Positions 35,980 through 44,253 of a stretch of 64,000 nucleotides of DNA are shown here, one piece after another. The first letter of the stretch is position 1. Each line of letters begins with the position of its first letter. The notes beneath the pieces were generated by a model that was not told the origin of the DNA, searched no databases, and worked only from the letters and a program-made list of their open reading frames with translations. Origin of the DNA: Bradyrhizobium sp. 132. Lineage in GTDB: Bacteria; Pseudomonadota; Alphaproteobacteria; Rhizobiales; Xanthobacteraceae. The stretch spans positions 124,001 through 188,000 of the forward strand of contig NZ_JADPKY010000094.1 in the NCBI RefSeq assembly GCF_023074185.1. The letters are read 5' to 3'. A program made the translations under genes and the position numbers.

Positions 35980-38055
35980 TCAGGGCACGCGCAACCCGTC
36001 CGGCATCATGGTCTGCCGCCGGACCAGAACAAGGGCGAGCAAAACCGTGGGCACGAGGATGGCGAGGCCGAGCAGCGTCACCTGCATCTGCGACAGCGGC
36101 ATGATGCCGCCGCCGGGGGTGGCCACCACGAACCCGCCGATCACCAGCAGCACGCGGATCGGCCATTCCAGCGCACCGGCGCCGCGGAGATCGCCGACGA
36201 AGGGCTGGTAGCCCTGGATGCCGCCGCAGATGAACAGCGTGCCGAACGCCGCAAGCGCCATCAGGCCGAGGCCGGCCAGATAGGGGCTTTCCCCCTGCAG
36301 CACCAGCGCCGGATTGAGCACGAAGAAGAACGGGATGAAATAGATGATGCTCCCGACCCACATCGATTCCCAGCCCGTCTTCATCGCAGGCGAGCCGGCG
36401 ATACCTGCGGCTGCGAATGAAGCAATCGCGACCGGCGGGGTGATCGACGACAGCATGCCCCAGTAGAAGATGAACATGTGCACGGCCATCTTGTTCAGCC
36501 CGAGCTTCTCCAGCGCGGGCGCGACCAGGATGGCGAGGAAGATGTAGCAAGCCGTCGTGGTCAGGCCGAGGCCGAGGATCAGGCTGGTGAGGGCGCACAT
36601 GCCGAGCAGCAAGAACGGATTGTCGCCGGCGATGCGCAGCAGGTCGTTGGCGAGGCTCGACACCACGCCGGTCATCGAGAAGGCGCCGATCAGCAGGCCG
36701 CAGCCGGCGAGGATGCCGACGAGCTCGACGAAGGTGCGGCCGTTGACCTCGAGGAATTTGCCGATGGTCGCGACAGTCCAACGTGTGTCCTTCGAGAACA
36801 GCTGGTTGAGGACCAGCAGCAGCGCGGTCGCGTAGAACGGCGCGTGGCTTTCGCGCTTGAAGTACAAGAGCATCACGATCAGGAGCGCGATCACGAAGAC
36901 GTAGTACCAGCCGTCCCGGATCGTATCCATGATCCGCGGCAGCTCTGCGCGCGGGATGCCTTTCAGCCCGTGTCGTGCGGCATAGGAATCGACCTGCATG
37001 AACAGGCCGACATAATAGAGTACGGCCGGGATGATCGCGGCGATCGCGACGTCGGCATAGCCAACATTGAGGAACTGTGCGATTACGAAGGCGGTCGCGC
37101 CCATCACCGGCGGCGCCAGCACCGCGCCGGTCGAGGCACAGGCTTCGATCGCGCCGGCGTAGGAGGCGCGAAAACCACTCTTCTTCATCACCGGGATGGT
37201 CATGGTGCCGGCGGTGAGCACGTTGGAGATGATCGAGCCCGACATCATGCCGAGCAGGCCGCTGGCAAAGATGCAGACTTTCGCCGCGCCGCCGCGGAAC
37301 GTGCCGCACAGCGCGAAGGCGAGGTTGATGAAGAACTTTCCGGCGCCGGTCATCATCAGCGCGGTGCCGAACACCAGGAAGCCGATCACGGTGTCGGCAA
37401 ACGCCTGGATGGGAATGCCGAGCAGGCTCTCGCCCGACAGCACGTGATAGGCGGTCGCCTGCTCCAGCGTCGATTGCGTGCCGCGGAACGGCCCGAGCCA
37501 GCCGGACTCTGCGAACAGCGGATAGACCGTGAAGGGGAGCACGCTCAGGAGCAGGCTCCAGCCGCCGGTACGGCGCAGCGCCTCCATCAGCATCACCCAC
37601 ATCACGAGGCCGGCGGCGATGACGCTGTTCGGCGCGCCGCCGAATTCCCAGCCGGCCTCCGCGGCCTTGCGCACGTTCGACATCAGCAGCAGTGCGGCGG
37701 CAAAGGTCACGACGAAGCAGAGAAGGTCATACCAGGGAATGCGGTCGAGCGGCGCGCGCGTGGTTCCCGGGAAGATCAGGAACGTGAAGGGCAGCATCAG
37801 CGCGATCAGGAGATAGAAGTACTCCGTGTTGAGCTGGGTGTAACCGACGAAGAAGCGCAGCGAGAATTGCTGGTTGATGCAGAGCAGGATGGTCGCGGCG
37901 GTCGCGGCCACCAGCGTCCAGCGCCAGGCGCCGCGCAAGCTGCGAACGCGCGTGACCTCCGCTTCCTGCATGTTGCCGGCGGCGCCATGCGGATCGTCGA
38001 ACACGACCCGCTTGGCCTCGTCCTGCGGGGCGGTGGAGACTGAAGCAGACGACAT
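35980..38055 (-). CDS. TRAP transporter permease, fused small and large subunits (TAXI type)
   Basis: 691 residues with about 17-18 hydrophobic segments. The N-terminal part (residues 1-200) corresponds to the DctQ-like 4-TM subunit (WTLVAATAATILLCINQQF, YFYLLIALMLPFTFLIFP). The rest is the DctM-like 12-TM subunit (GSIISNVLTAGTMTIPVMKKSGF, APPVMGATAFVIAQFLNVGY, GLTTTACYIFLAILVAPAL, SSITPPVAIASFAAAGIAG). This fusion is the standard partner of TAXI binding proteins. It imports a small solute, driven by an ion gradient. It lies 36 bp after the TAXI gene and 22 bp before glsA. Confidence 0.93.
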   Translation of the reverse strand: MSSASVSTAPQDEAKRVVFDDPHGAAGNMQEAEVTRVRSLRGAWRWTLVAATAATILLCINQQFSLRFFVGYTQLNTEYFYLLIALMLPFTFLIFPGTTRAPLDRIPWYDLLCFVVTFAAALLLMSNVRKAAEAGWEFGGAPNSVIAAGLVMWVMLMEALRRTGGWSLLLSVLPFTVYPLFAESGWLGPFRGTQSTLEQATAYHVLSGESLLGIPIQAFADTVIGFLVFGTALMMTGAGKFFINLAFALCGTFRGGAAKVCIFASGLLGMMSGSIISNVLTAGTMTIPVMKKSGFRASYAGAIEACASTGAVLAPPVMGATAFVIAQFLNVGYADVAIAAIIPAVLYYVGLFMQVDSYAARHGLKGIPRAELPRIMDTIRDGWYYVFVIALLIVMLLYFKRESHAPFYATALLLVLNQLFSKDTRWTVATIGKFLEVNGRTFVELVGILAGCGLLIGAFSMTGVVSSLANDLLRIAGDNPFLLLGMCALTSLILGLGLTTTACYIFLAILVAPALEKLGLNKMAVHMFIFYWGMLSSITPPVAIASFAAAGIAGSPAMKTGWESMWVGSIIYFIPFFFVLNPALVLQGESPYLAGLGLMALAAFGTLFICGGIQGYQPFVGDLRGAGALEWPIRVLLVIGGFVVATPGGGIMPLSQMQVTLLGLAILVPTVLLALVLVRRQTMMPDGLRVP

Positions 38056-38091
38056 GATCGACCCCGCGCGTGGGCAATTAACCGTTGACGA

Positions 38092-39258
38092 TTATTCGTC
38101 GAACCCGTTCGGCATGTCGGCTTTCGCGAGCGCAGCGGCGCGCGCCTTCATCCAGCCGTCGAGGAACGCCTTGTCATCCGCAGGCGGGTTGGATTTGCCG
38201 TAGTCGGCCCACGCGGCGCCAAGCACCTCCTGGCGCTTGATCAGTCTGTTGTTGTGCGTGTCCTGCGCGTCACTCCATTGCCCGGCTTCCTTCAGCGCCT
38301 TCACCGCGCCGGGGTGTACCGGCACCACCCAGTTCTTGGTCTGGCGATCGGCCGCGAGCCCGCCGGCGCCGGGTGCGGAGTCCTTGTAGGAATCGTAGTT
38401 CACGATCATCGCCTTCGTCATCGCATAGACCTGGTCGGGGGCTTGCGAGGCGTAAGCGACGAAGATCGGGTAGGGGTAGTTGCCGAGCTCGATCGGCTTG
38501 TCCGGCGAGATGCCGGCGCCGCAGGTCGCGGTCTGCGGGAAGAAGAACGAGCCGACCTTCTGCATCCGCGCCCAACCTTCCTTGTCGTTGGCGGGGAGCG
38601 GCGGCCAGATCAGGCCGCGCGGCGAGGTCTCGGCTTCCTTGGCGGGGCCGGTGATGGTGGTGCCGAAGGCCGCATCCGTGTCGTTGTTGATCAGGCCCTT
38701 CCACATCGCGCCGTAGCTTGCGAACTCGACGATCCTGACGTCCTTCTGAGTCAATCCGGCGAAGGCGAGCACCGCCAGCGAATTCTGGTTCAGCGCCGGC
38801 GAGCCGACGACGAAGCCGACGCGCTTGCCTTTGAGGTCCTTCAGATCCTTCACGCCGGCATCGGCAGCGACGCCAAGCGTACCGCAGTTGCAGTCGACCG
38901 ACGAGAGCATGATCTGAAGCGGCTGCGGGCCCCATTCCCTGGTTCCAAACTCGAACACGCCTTCCTGCGCGAAGTAGGAGCCCGATCCCATCGCGGACGA
39001 GACCGCGCGCTTGGCGCGCAGCGGCGCGAGACGCGCGACGTCGTTGCCTGCGGGGAGCACGCGCACGTCGGTTGAGTATTTGTCCTTCATCATCTTGCCG
39101 ACGCCGACCGCGATGTTGAAGCCGGCGGTGCCGGTGTCATAGGCCGTGAACGTCAATGTTGCCGGCAGCTTGATGTCTTCGGCGGCTGCATAGCGTGTAG
39201 ACGCAAAAGAAATGCCCGCCACCAAGGCAGGCGCGAGCACGATCAGCCCACGAAGCAT
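38092..39258 (-). CDS. TAXI-family TRAP transporter solute-binding protein
   Basis: 388 residues from the ATG at 39258, which has GGAGGGAAAC upstream; an ATG four codons earlier lies on the ribosome-binding site. The signal peptide is MLRGLIVLAPALVAGISFAS. The mature protein shows the TAXI periplasmic fold (TLTFTAYDTGTAGFNIAVGVGKMM, LKDLKGKRVGFVVGSPALNQ, DTDAAFGTTITGPA, HPGAVKALKEAGQW). A structurally known Thermus TAXI protein binds glutamate or glutamine. With glsA as the third gene here, glutamine or glutamate is a reasonable guess for the substrate. Two direct repeats with a TGTTTGAAACA core lie just upstream. Confidence 0.92.
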   Translation of the reverse strand: MLRGLIVLAPALVAGISFASTRYAAAEDIKLPATLTFTAYDTGTAGFNIAVGVGKMMKDKYSTDVRVLPAGNDVARLAPLRAKRAVSSAMGSGSYFAQEGVFEFGTREWGPQPLQIMLSSVDCNCGTLGVAADAGVKDLKDLKGKRVGFVVGSPALNQNSLAVLAFAGLTQKDVRIVEFASYGAMWKGLINNDTDAAFGTTITGPAKEAETSPRGLIWPPLPANDKEGWARMQKVGSFFFPQTATCGAGISPDKPIELGNYPYPIFVAYASQAPDQVYAMTKAMIVNYDSYKDSAPGAGGLAADRQTKNWVVPVHPGAVKALKEAGQWSDAQDTHNNRLIKRQEVLGAAWADYGKSNPPADDKAFLDGWMKARAAALAKADMPNGFDE

Positions 39259-39303
39259 GTTTCCCTCCAATGATCCTCGCGTTTGCCGCGACGATTTTCT
39301 TTC

Positions 39304-39333
39304 TTTGTTTGAAACAGGGTTTGTTTGAAACAG
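39304..39333. promoter_or_regulatory. Tandem direct repeat upstream of TAXI-TRAP-glsA operon
   Basis: TTTGTTTGAAACAG occurs twice, at 39304-39317 and 39320-39333, 16 bp apart. Each copy contains the perfect dyad TGTTT-G-AAACA. They lie 46-75 bp upstream of the TAXI start. They are probable regulator-binding sites; the IclR protein encoded about 400 bp away is one candidate. Confidence 0.55.
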
Positions 39334-39424
39334 ATCATGTCATCGCGATGAAGCGATGGCAACGCCGTACCGCGAGCGCAGCAATGAGGCTGACAGATTG
39401 TCGCGGAAACTGCGGATAATGCGG

Positions 39425-39646
39425 TCAGTTCGCGACGATCGCGATCGCCTGTCCCTCGGCAACGACGTCGTTGAGCTTCACCAGAAGCGATGTGATCGTG
39501 CCGCTCGCGGGCGACGGCACAGGTATCTCCATCTTCATCGCTTCGATCACCACAATTTCGTCGCCATCCGCAACGGTTCCTCCAACTTGCACGGGCATTG
39601 CGCAGATGCGTCCCGCGACCTCAGTGACGATTTTTATATTTGGCAT
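39425..39646 (-). CDS. Stand-alone biotinyl (biotin carboxyl carrier) protein
   Basis: 73 residues from the ATG at 39646 (MPNIKIVTEVAG), although the frame is open nine codons further upstream. The biotin acceptor motif is VVIEAMKMEIPVPSP, and the flanking repeats (GGTVADGDEIV, LVKLNDVVAEGQAIAIV) give the flattened beta-barrel of biotinyl/lipoyl domains. It carries carboxybiotin between a biotin carboxylase and a carboxyltransferase. The carboxyltransferase gene lies on the opposite strand at 40645, beyond the IclR gene. No biotin carboxylase gene is in the window. Confidence 0.88.
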   Translation of the reverse strand: MPNIKIVTEVAGRICAMPVQVGGTVADGDEIVVIEAMKMEIPVPSPASGTITSLLVKLNDVVAEGQAIAIVAN

Positions 39647-39701
39647 GCCATCGCCTTTTTGTTGTCGTCGCAAAATGCCTGAGGTAGCGTCATCCGCAAG
39701 T

Positions 39702-39725
39702 GGAATTTAATTCCGCAGAGCGGAA
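39702..39725. promoter_or_regulatory. Overlapping palindromes in the biotinyl/IclR divergent region
   Basis: GGAATTTAATTCC (39702-39714) is a perfect dyad, and TTCCGCAGAGCGGAA (39711-39725) is a second perfect dyad overlapping it by TTCC. They lie 16 bp before the IclR start and 56 bp upstream of the divergent biotinyl gene. IclR-family regulators bind such palindromes near their own promoters, so this is the likely auto-operator. Confidence 0.7.
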
Positions 39726-39740
39726 CAAGCGGTAGGGATC

Positions 39741-40715
39741 ATGGGACGACGTTCAGAGCGGTTGAGTAGACAGGGTGCGTTCGCCGGCGATGCCGGTGAG
39801 GGTGATGTCATCCAGGTGGTGTCGCGCGCGTTCGACGTGCTGCGATGCTTCGAGGGCCACGAGATCAGGCTCGGCAATCTCGAGATTTCAAATCGCTGCG
39901 GCCTGCCGCGCTCGACGGTGTCGCGGCTCACGCACACGCTGACGCGGATGGGACAGCTGGTCTATCTGCCACGCGATCAAAAATATCGCATCGGGCCGAG
40001 CGCGGTGGCGATGAGCGCCTCGATGATGAAGGGCGCGCAGCTGCGCAGCATGATCCGCCAGCGGCTCCAGGAAGTCGCCGAGCAACTGCCTGGTACTGTC
40101 GGCTTCGTCGTGCCCGATCGCTTTCATCTGGTCTATCTCCAGTTCGCGCGCTCGGCTTCGGCGCTCGGCCTGCACGAGGGCACCGGCAGCCGTATCTCGA
40201 TGGCGTCGACCGCTGCGGGAGCAGCCTACACCGCGGCGCTGGCACCGGAGGTCGGCGATTCCTTCATCACGGATATGGAACGGGAAGCCCCCGAGGCTGC
40301 GAGAATCCTGCGGCCCCGCATCGAAGCCAATCGACAGTCGCTACGCGATCACGGCTATGTCGTGGCCTGCGGCCTGTGGAGCCCGCACATCAACGGGCTC
40401 GCGGTGCCGATCTGGTCGCCGCAGTACCAGACTTTTGTGGTGATCACGATCGGTCTTCTGTCGTCGATGTATAACGAGCAGCGTCTGCATGCCGAGGTCG
40501 CTCCGTTGATGGTCGCGCTCGGCCGCTCGCTCGGCAGCCTGATGGACGGCGCGGAAGGCGACGTCTTCAACAATCGCATCTCGCGCAAACCGGTCGCAAT
40601 GGCCGTGCACAACAATAACAAGCCGATCAATTCGGAGGGCGTGAATGAACTGGAAGCCGGAACTCGACGAGCTCGCCCGGCGCGAAGCCTTCGCGCGGGA
40701 GATGGGCGGCGTTGA
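39741..40715 (+). CDS. IclR-family transcriptional regulator
   Basis: 324 residues. The winged-helix domain is at about residues 25-90 (VIQVVSRAFDVLRCFEGHEIRLGNLEISNRCGLPRSTVSRLTHTLTRMG in outline). The IclR effector domain follows (LHEGTGSRISMASTAAGAAYTAAL, YVVACGLWSPHINGLAVPIW). The last 24 codons overlap the next gene, and the C-terminal tail (ELEAGTRRARPARSLRAGD) looks like out-of-frame coding sequence of that gene. The ATG at 39741 follows two overlapping palindromes. It probably regulates the carboxyltransferase and the divergent biotinyl gene, and perhaps the TRAP operon. Confidence 0.9.
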   Translation: MGRRSERLSRQGAFAGDAGEGDVIQVVSRAFDVLRCFEGHEIRLGNLEISNRCGLPRSTVSRLTHTLTRMGQLVYLPRDQKYRIGPSAVAMSASMMKGAQLRSMIRQRLQEVAEQLPGTVGFVVPDRFHLVYLQFARSASALGLHEGTGSRISMASTAAGAAYTAALAPEVGDSFITDMEREAPEAARILRPRIEANRQSLRDHGYVVACGLWSPHINGLAVPIWSPQYQTFVVITIGLLSSMYNEQRLHAEVAPLMVALGRSLGSLMDGAEGDVFNNRISRKPVAMAVHNNNKPINSEGVNELEAGTRRARPARSLRAGDGRR

Positions 40716-42204
40716 CAAGGTCAAGCGTCAGCATGACCAGGACCGACTGACTGTTCGGGAGCGTATCGACAGACTGACCGACAAGGGCAGCTTTCACGAG
40801 ATCGGTGCCGTCTCCGGCATCGGCGAATACGATTCCAGCGGCGAGTTGCAGAAATTGACGCCGGCGAACTGCGTGTTTGGACGCGCGCGCGTCGATGGCC
40901 GCACCGTCGTCGTGGTCGGCGACGACTTTACCGTGCGCGGCGGCTCGGCGGATGCGTCCATCTCCGCAAAACCGTTGATGGCGGAGGAGATGGCGCACGA
41001 TTTCCGTCTGCCCATCGTGCGCATCATCGAAGGCTCCGGCGGCGGCGGCTCGGTCAAGACCATCGAGACCAAGGGCGCAGCTAATCTGCCGGGCGGCATC
41101 GGCGGCACACGCTGGTATCGCTTCACGACGGAGAATTTGTCGCGCGTGCCTGTGGTCGCGCTCGGCCTCGGCTCGGTCGCGGGGCTCGGTGCCGCGCGTC
41201 TTGCCGCCAGCCACTATTCAATCATGACCAAAAAATCCGCGATGTTCGTCGCGGGCCCGCCGGTGGTGAAGGCGTTGGGGCAGGACCTCTCGAAGGAAGA
41301 ACTCGGCGGCGCCGACATCCAGACCCGCGCCGGCGCGGTCGATCATGCCGTCGACACCGAGGAGGAGGCCTTTGCCTGCGCGCGGCGGTTCCTGTCCTAT
41401 CTGCCGTCGTCGGTCTACGAGCTGCCGCCGACCTTGCCTTGCACCGACCATCCGGAGCGCACCGATGAGGCGCTGATGAACGCGGTGCCGCGTAACCGCA
41501 AGCAGGTCTACAAGATGCGGCCGATCATCGAATCGGTCGTGGACAAGGGCTCGTTCTTCGAGGTCGCCAGGAATTTCGGCAAGCCTGTTATCGTCGGTCT
41601 CGCGCGGCTCGAGGGCAGGGCGGTGATGCTGCTCGCCAGCGACAGCTTTCACTACGGCGGCTCCTGGACCGCGGATGCCTGCCAGAAGGTGGTGCGCTGG
41701 GTCGACTTCGCCGAGACCTTCCATTTGCCGATCGTCTATCTCATGGACTGCCCCGGCTTCATGATTGGCCTCGATGCCGAGAAGGCCGGCACGATCCGTC
41801 AAGGCGTCCGCGCCATGGCCGCGGTCAACCAGACCACGGTGCCCTGGTGCACGGTGATCCTGCGCAACGCCTTCGGCGTCGCCGGCGTGGTGCATCAGCC
41901 GGCCGACCGCTTCTCGATCCGCTACGCCTGGCCCTCGGCCTATTGGGGCTCGCTCCCGCTCGAAGGCGGCATCGAAGCCGCCTACCGCGCCGACATCGAC
42001 GCGGCCGAAGATTCCCCGGCGAAGCTTAAGGAGATCCAGGAGCGCCTCAACAAGCTGCGCTCGCCGTTCCGCTCCGCCGAAAAGTTCTGGGTCGAGGAGA
42101 TCATCGATCCCCGGAAGACGAGGTCGCTGCTGTGCGAGTTCGCGCGACTGGCGGAGCCGCTGCGAAAGCCCGGGCCGCCGGAGAGCATGACGATCAGGCC
42201 GTAA
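40645..42204 (+). CDS. Acyl-CoA carboxylase carboxyltransferase (beta) subunit
   Basis: 519 residues, the size of propionyl-CoA or methylcrotonyl-CoA carboxylase beta subunits. The N-terminal CoA-binding half has DRLTVRERIDRLTDKGSFHE, IRIIEGSGGGGSVK-type Gly-rich and GLGSVAGLGAARLAASHYSIM segments. The C-terminal half has MDCPGFMIGLDAEKAG and NAFGVAGVVHQPADRFSIRYAWPSA. It moves carboxyl groups between biotin and an acyl-CoA. The start overlaps the IclR gene by 71 bp and has GGAGGGCGTGA just upstream, inside the IclR frame. The matching biotinyl protein is divergent at 39646; the biotin carboxylase is missing. Confidence 0.9.
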   Translation: MNWKPELDELARREAFAREMGGVDKVKRQHDQDRLTVRERIDRLTDKGSFHEIGAVSGIGEYDSSGELQKLTPANCVFGRARVDGRTVVVVGDDFTVRGGSADASISAKPLMAEEMAHDFRLPIVRIIEGSGGGGSVKTIETKGAANLPGGIGGTRWYRFTTENLSRVPVVALGLGSVAGLGAARLAASHYSIMTKKSAMFVAGPPVVKALGQDLSKEELGGADIQTRAGAVDHAVDTEEEAFACARRFLSYLPSSVYELPPTLPCTDHPERTDEALMNAVPRNRKQVYKMRPIIESVVDKGSFFEVARNFGKPVIVGLARLEGRAVMLLASDSFHYGGSWTADACQKVVRWVDFAETFHLPIVYLMDCPGFMIGLDAEKAGTIRQGVRAMAAVNQTTVPWCTVILRNAFGVAGVVHQPADRFSIRYAWPSAYWGSLPLEGGIEAAYRADIDAAEDSPAKLKEIQERLNKLRSPFRSAEKFWVEEIIDPRKTRSLLCEFARLAEPLRKPGPPESMTIRP

Positions 42205-42310
42205 GCAGAGCCGTCGAGGGCTGCTCGCGCTTTGCCGCGGCAGCGATGGCGTGACCTCAAAACAAGAACGCGCTACGCTCCCCGGACAAGAACAAGAGGA
42301 AGCGCCAATC

Positions 42311-44008
42311 GTGTACGACTTCATTATCGTGGGCGGCGGCTCGGCGGGGTCCGTGCTGGCCCACCGGCTCTCCGCAAAGAGCGCCAACAAGATACTGCTC
42401 TGCGAAGCCGGACAGGACACGCCGCCCGGCGACGAGCCGGCCGAGATCAGGGACAGCTATCCGGGCACGGCCTATTTCGATCCGCGCTTCCACTGGACCG
42501 AGCTCAAGGTCACGACCCAGATCGTCAGCCACAACAATCCGAACGAGGGACGTCCGCCCTTACGCAAATACGAGCAGGCGCGCGTGCTCGGCGGCGGCTC
42601 CTCGATCAACGGCCAGATGGCCAACCGCGGCGCGCCGACCGATTACGACGAATGGGAAGCGCGCGGCGCCGCGGGTTGGAGCTGGAATGACGTGCTGCCC
42701 TTCTTCAAGAAGGTCGAGCGTGATCTCGATTTCGACGGCCCGTACCACGGCAAGGACGGTCGGATCCCGGTTCGCCGGATCCCGCGGGAGCACTGGACGC
42801 GACATTCGCAGGCGTTCGCCGACGCCTTCCAGCAGGCCGGCCACCAATACTTGGCCGACCAGAACGGCGAGTTCGTCGACGGGTTTTTCCCGGTGACGCA
42901 CTCCAACCAGGCCGAGCAACGCGTCTCGGCCGCGATGGGCTATCTCGATCGTGCTACGCGCAAGCGCGCCAACTTGACGATCTCCACCAACACGCAAGTC
43001 AGAGAGCTGCTGTTCGAAGGCACGCGGTGCGTCGGTGTGAAGGCGACTGTCGACGGACGGGAGCAGGAATTCCGCGGCCGTGAAATCGTTCTCTCCAGCG
43101 GCGCCATCCATTCGCCGGCGCATCTGTTGCGCGCCGGCATCGGCCCGGTCGGTCACCTCAAGGATATGGGCATTCCAGTCCTGATGGGGCTGCAAGGTGT
43201 CGGCCAGCGCCTGATGGATCATCCCTCGATCTCGCTGTCGTCCTTTGTCCGCCGCGGCGCGCGCATGAACGAGCACACCAGGCGCCACATGCAGCTTGGC
43301 CTGCGTTATTCATCCGGGCTCGAAGGCGTGCCGAAAGGCGACATGTTCGTCGTCCTGCTCAGCAAATCGGCCTGGCACGCGGTCGGCGAGCAGATCGGAT
43401 CGCTGCTGACGTTCGTCAACAAGACCTATTCCGAGACCGGACAGGTCAAGCTCGCCTCGCGCGACCCGGCAGCCGAGCCGATCGTCGAGTTCAACTTGCT
43501 ATCCGACCGCCGCGATCTCGATCGCCTGATGAGCGGTTTCCGCAAGATGGCGGCCGTGCAGATGAGCGACGTCGTCAGGGCCGTGACGGACAAGCCGTTC
43601 CCGGCCTCCTATACCGACCGCGTGCGCAAGATCGGCGTGGTCAACACCAGGAACCGGATACTGACAAAAATCGCCGCGGCCCTGATGGACGGGCCGGCGG
43701 CGCTGCGCCACTACATGATCGACAATTTCGTGGTCGAGGGTTTTACCTTCGACGACGTGATCAACGACGACGAGGCGCTGGAAGCCTTCGTGCGCAAGGC
43801 GACCATCGGCGTGTGGCACGCCTCCTGCTCGTGCCGCATGGGCCGGGCGGAAGATCCGATGGCGGTGGTCGATCCAGAGGGCCGCGTCAAGGGCGTGCAG
43901 GGACTGCGCGTCGTCGACGCCTCGATCTTTCCGGTGGTGCCCTGCGCCAACACCAACTTTCCGGTTCTGATGTCGGCGGAGAAGATCGCGGCTGCGATGA
44001 TGCAGTGA
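42311..44008 (+). CDS. GMC-family FAD oxidoreductase (choline/alcohol dehydrogenase-like)
   Basis: 565 residues from the GTG at 42311 (VYDFIIVGGGSAGS), which has AAGAGGAAGC eight bases upstream; the frame is open 20 codons further, but that part looks noncoding. The FAD-binding motif is FIIVGGGSAGSVLAHRL, followed by GMC signature 1 (RVLGGGSSINGQMANRG) and GMC signature 2 (SSGAIHSPAHLLRAGIG). The catalytic His lies in GVWHASCSCRMG and the second active-site residue in PCANTNFPV. It oxidises an alcohol to an aldehyde; the alcohol is unknown. It is separated by 106 bp from the carboxyltransferase. Confidence 0.9.
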   Translation: MYDFIIVGGGSAGSVLAHRLSAKSANKILLCEAGQDTPPGDEPAEIRDSYPGTAYFDPRFHWTELKVTTQIVSHNNPNEGRPPLRKYEQARVLGGGSSINGQMANRGAPTDYDEWEARGAAGWSWNDVLPFFKKVERDLDFDGPYHGKDGRIPVRRIPREHWTRHSQAFADAFQQAGHQYLADQNGEFVDGFFPVTHSNQAEQRVSAAMGYLDRATRKRANLTISTNTQVRELLFEGTRCVGVKATVDGREQEFRGREIVLSSGAIHSPAHLLRAGIGPVGHLKDMGIPVLMGLQGVGQRLMDHPSISLSSFVRRGARMNEHTRRHMQLGLRYSSGLEGVPKGDMFVVLLSKSAWHAVGEQIGSLLTFVNKTYSETGQVKLASRDPAAEPIVEFNLLSDRRDLDRLMSGFRKMAAVQMSDVVRAVTDKPFPASYTDRVRKIGVVNTRNRILTKIAAALMDGPAALRHYMIDNFVVEGFTFDDVINDDEALEAFVRKATIGVWHASCSCRMGRAEDPMAVVDPEGRVKGVQGLRVVDASIFPVVPCANTNFPVLMSAEKIAAAMMQ

Positions 44009-44122
44009 GCCGGTTCGCTTTTTGCGCCGTCCGCCGCGAATCAGGCGGTAGAAGCTGAAATTATGCAGGAGAATACCCGGAGCTGTTCCGCAGGGGACGG
44101 TCTGGGGCATCCGTCCTGATGC

Positions 44123-44148
44123 GGAACCGGGAACCGGCCTCGGGCGTT
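44123..44148 (+). promoter_or_regulatory. EcfG-type general stress promoter
   Basis: GGAAC at 44123-44127, a 17-bp spacer, and CGTT at 44145-44148 match the alphaproteobacterial sigma-EcfG consensus (GGAAC-N16-17-CGTT) without a mismatch. It points toward the KaiC-like/kinase operon, whose first ATG is at 44254, giving a leader of about 100 bases. Confidence 0.75.
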
Positions 44149-44193
44149 CTTTGCCAAATCTCGCCTTTCGGCTTGGAACCGGGGCGCTAGGCT

Positions 44194-44229
44194 GCGCGGC
44201 CCCGAACCGGGCCAGGGCGCGTCTTTTTT
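44194..44229 (+). terminator. Possible leader hairpin with downstream T-run
   Basis: GGCCC (44198-44202) pairs with GGGCC (44209-44213); other G/C pairings with GCGC at both sides are possible. A TCTTTTTT run (44222-44229) follows. It lies between the stress promoter and the KaiC-like start codon, so partial termination in the leader is conceivable. The eight bases between stem and T-run make it weak. Confidence 0.3.
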
Positions 44230-44253
44230 GGCGATAGACCTTCAGGGGGTTCT

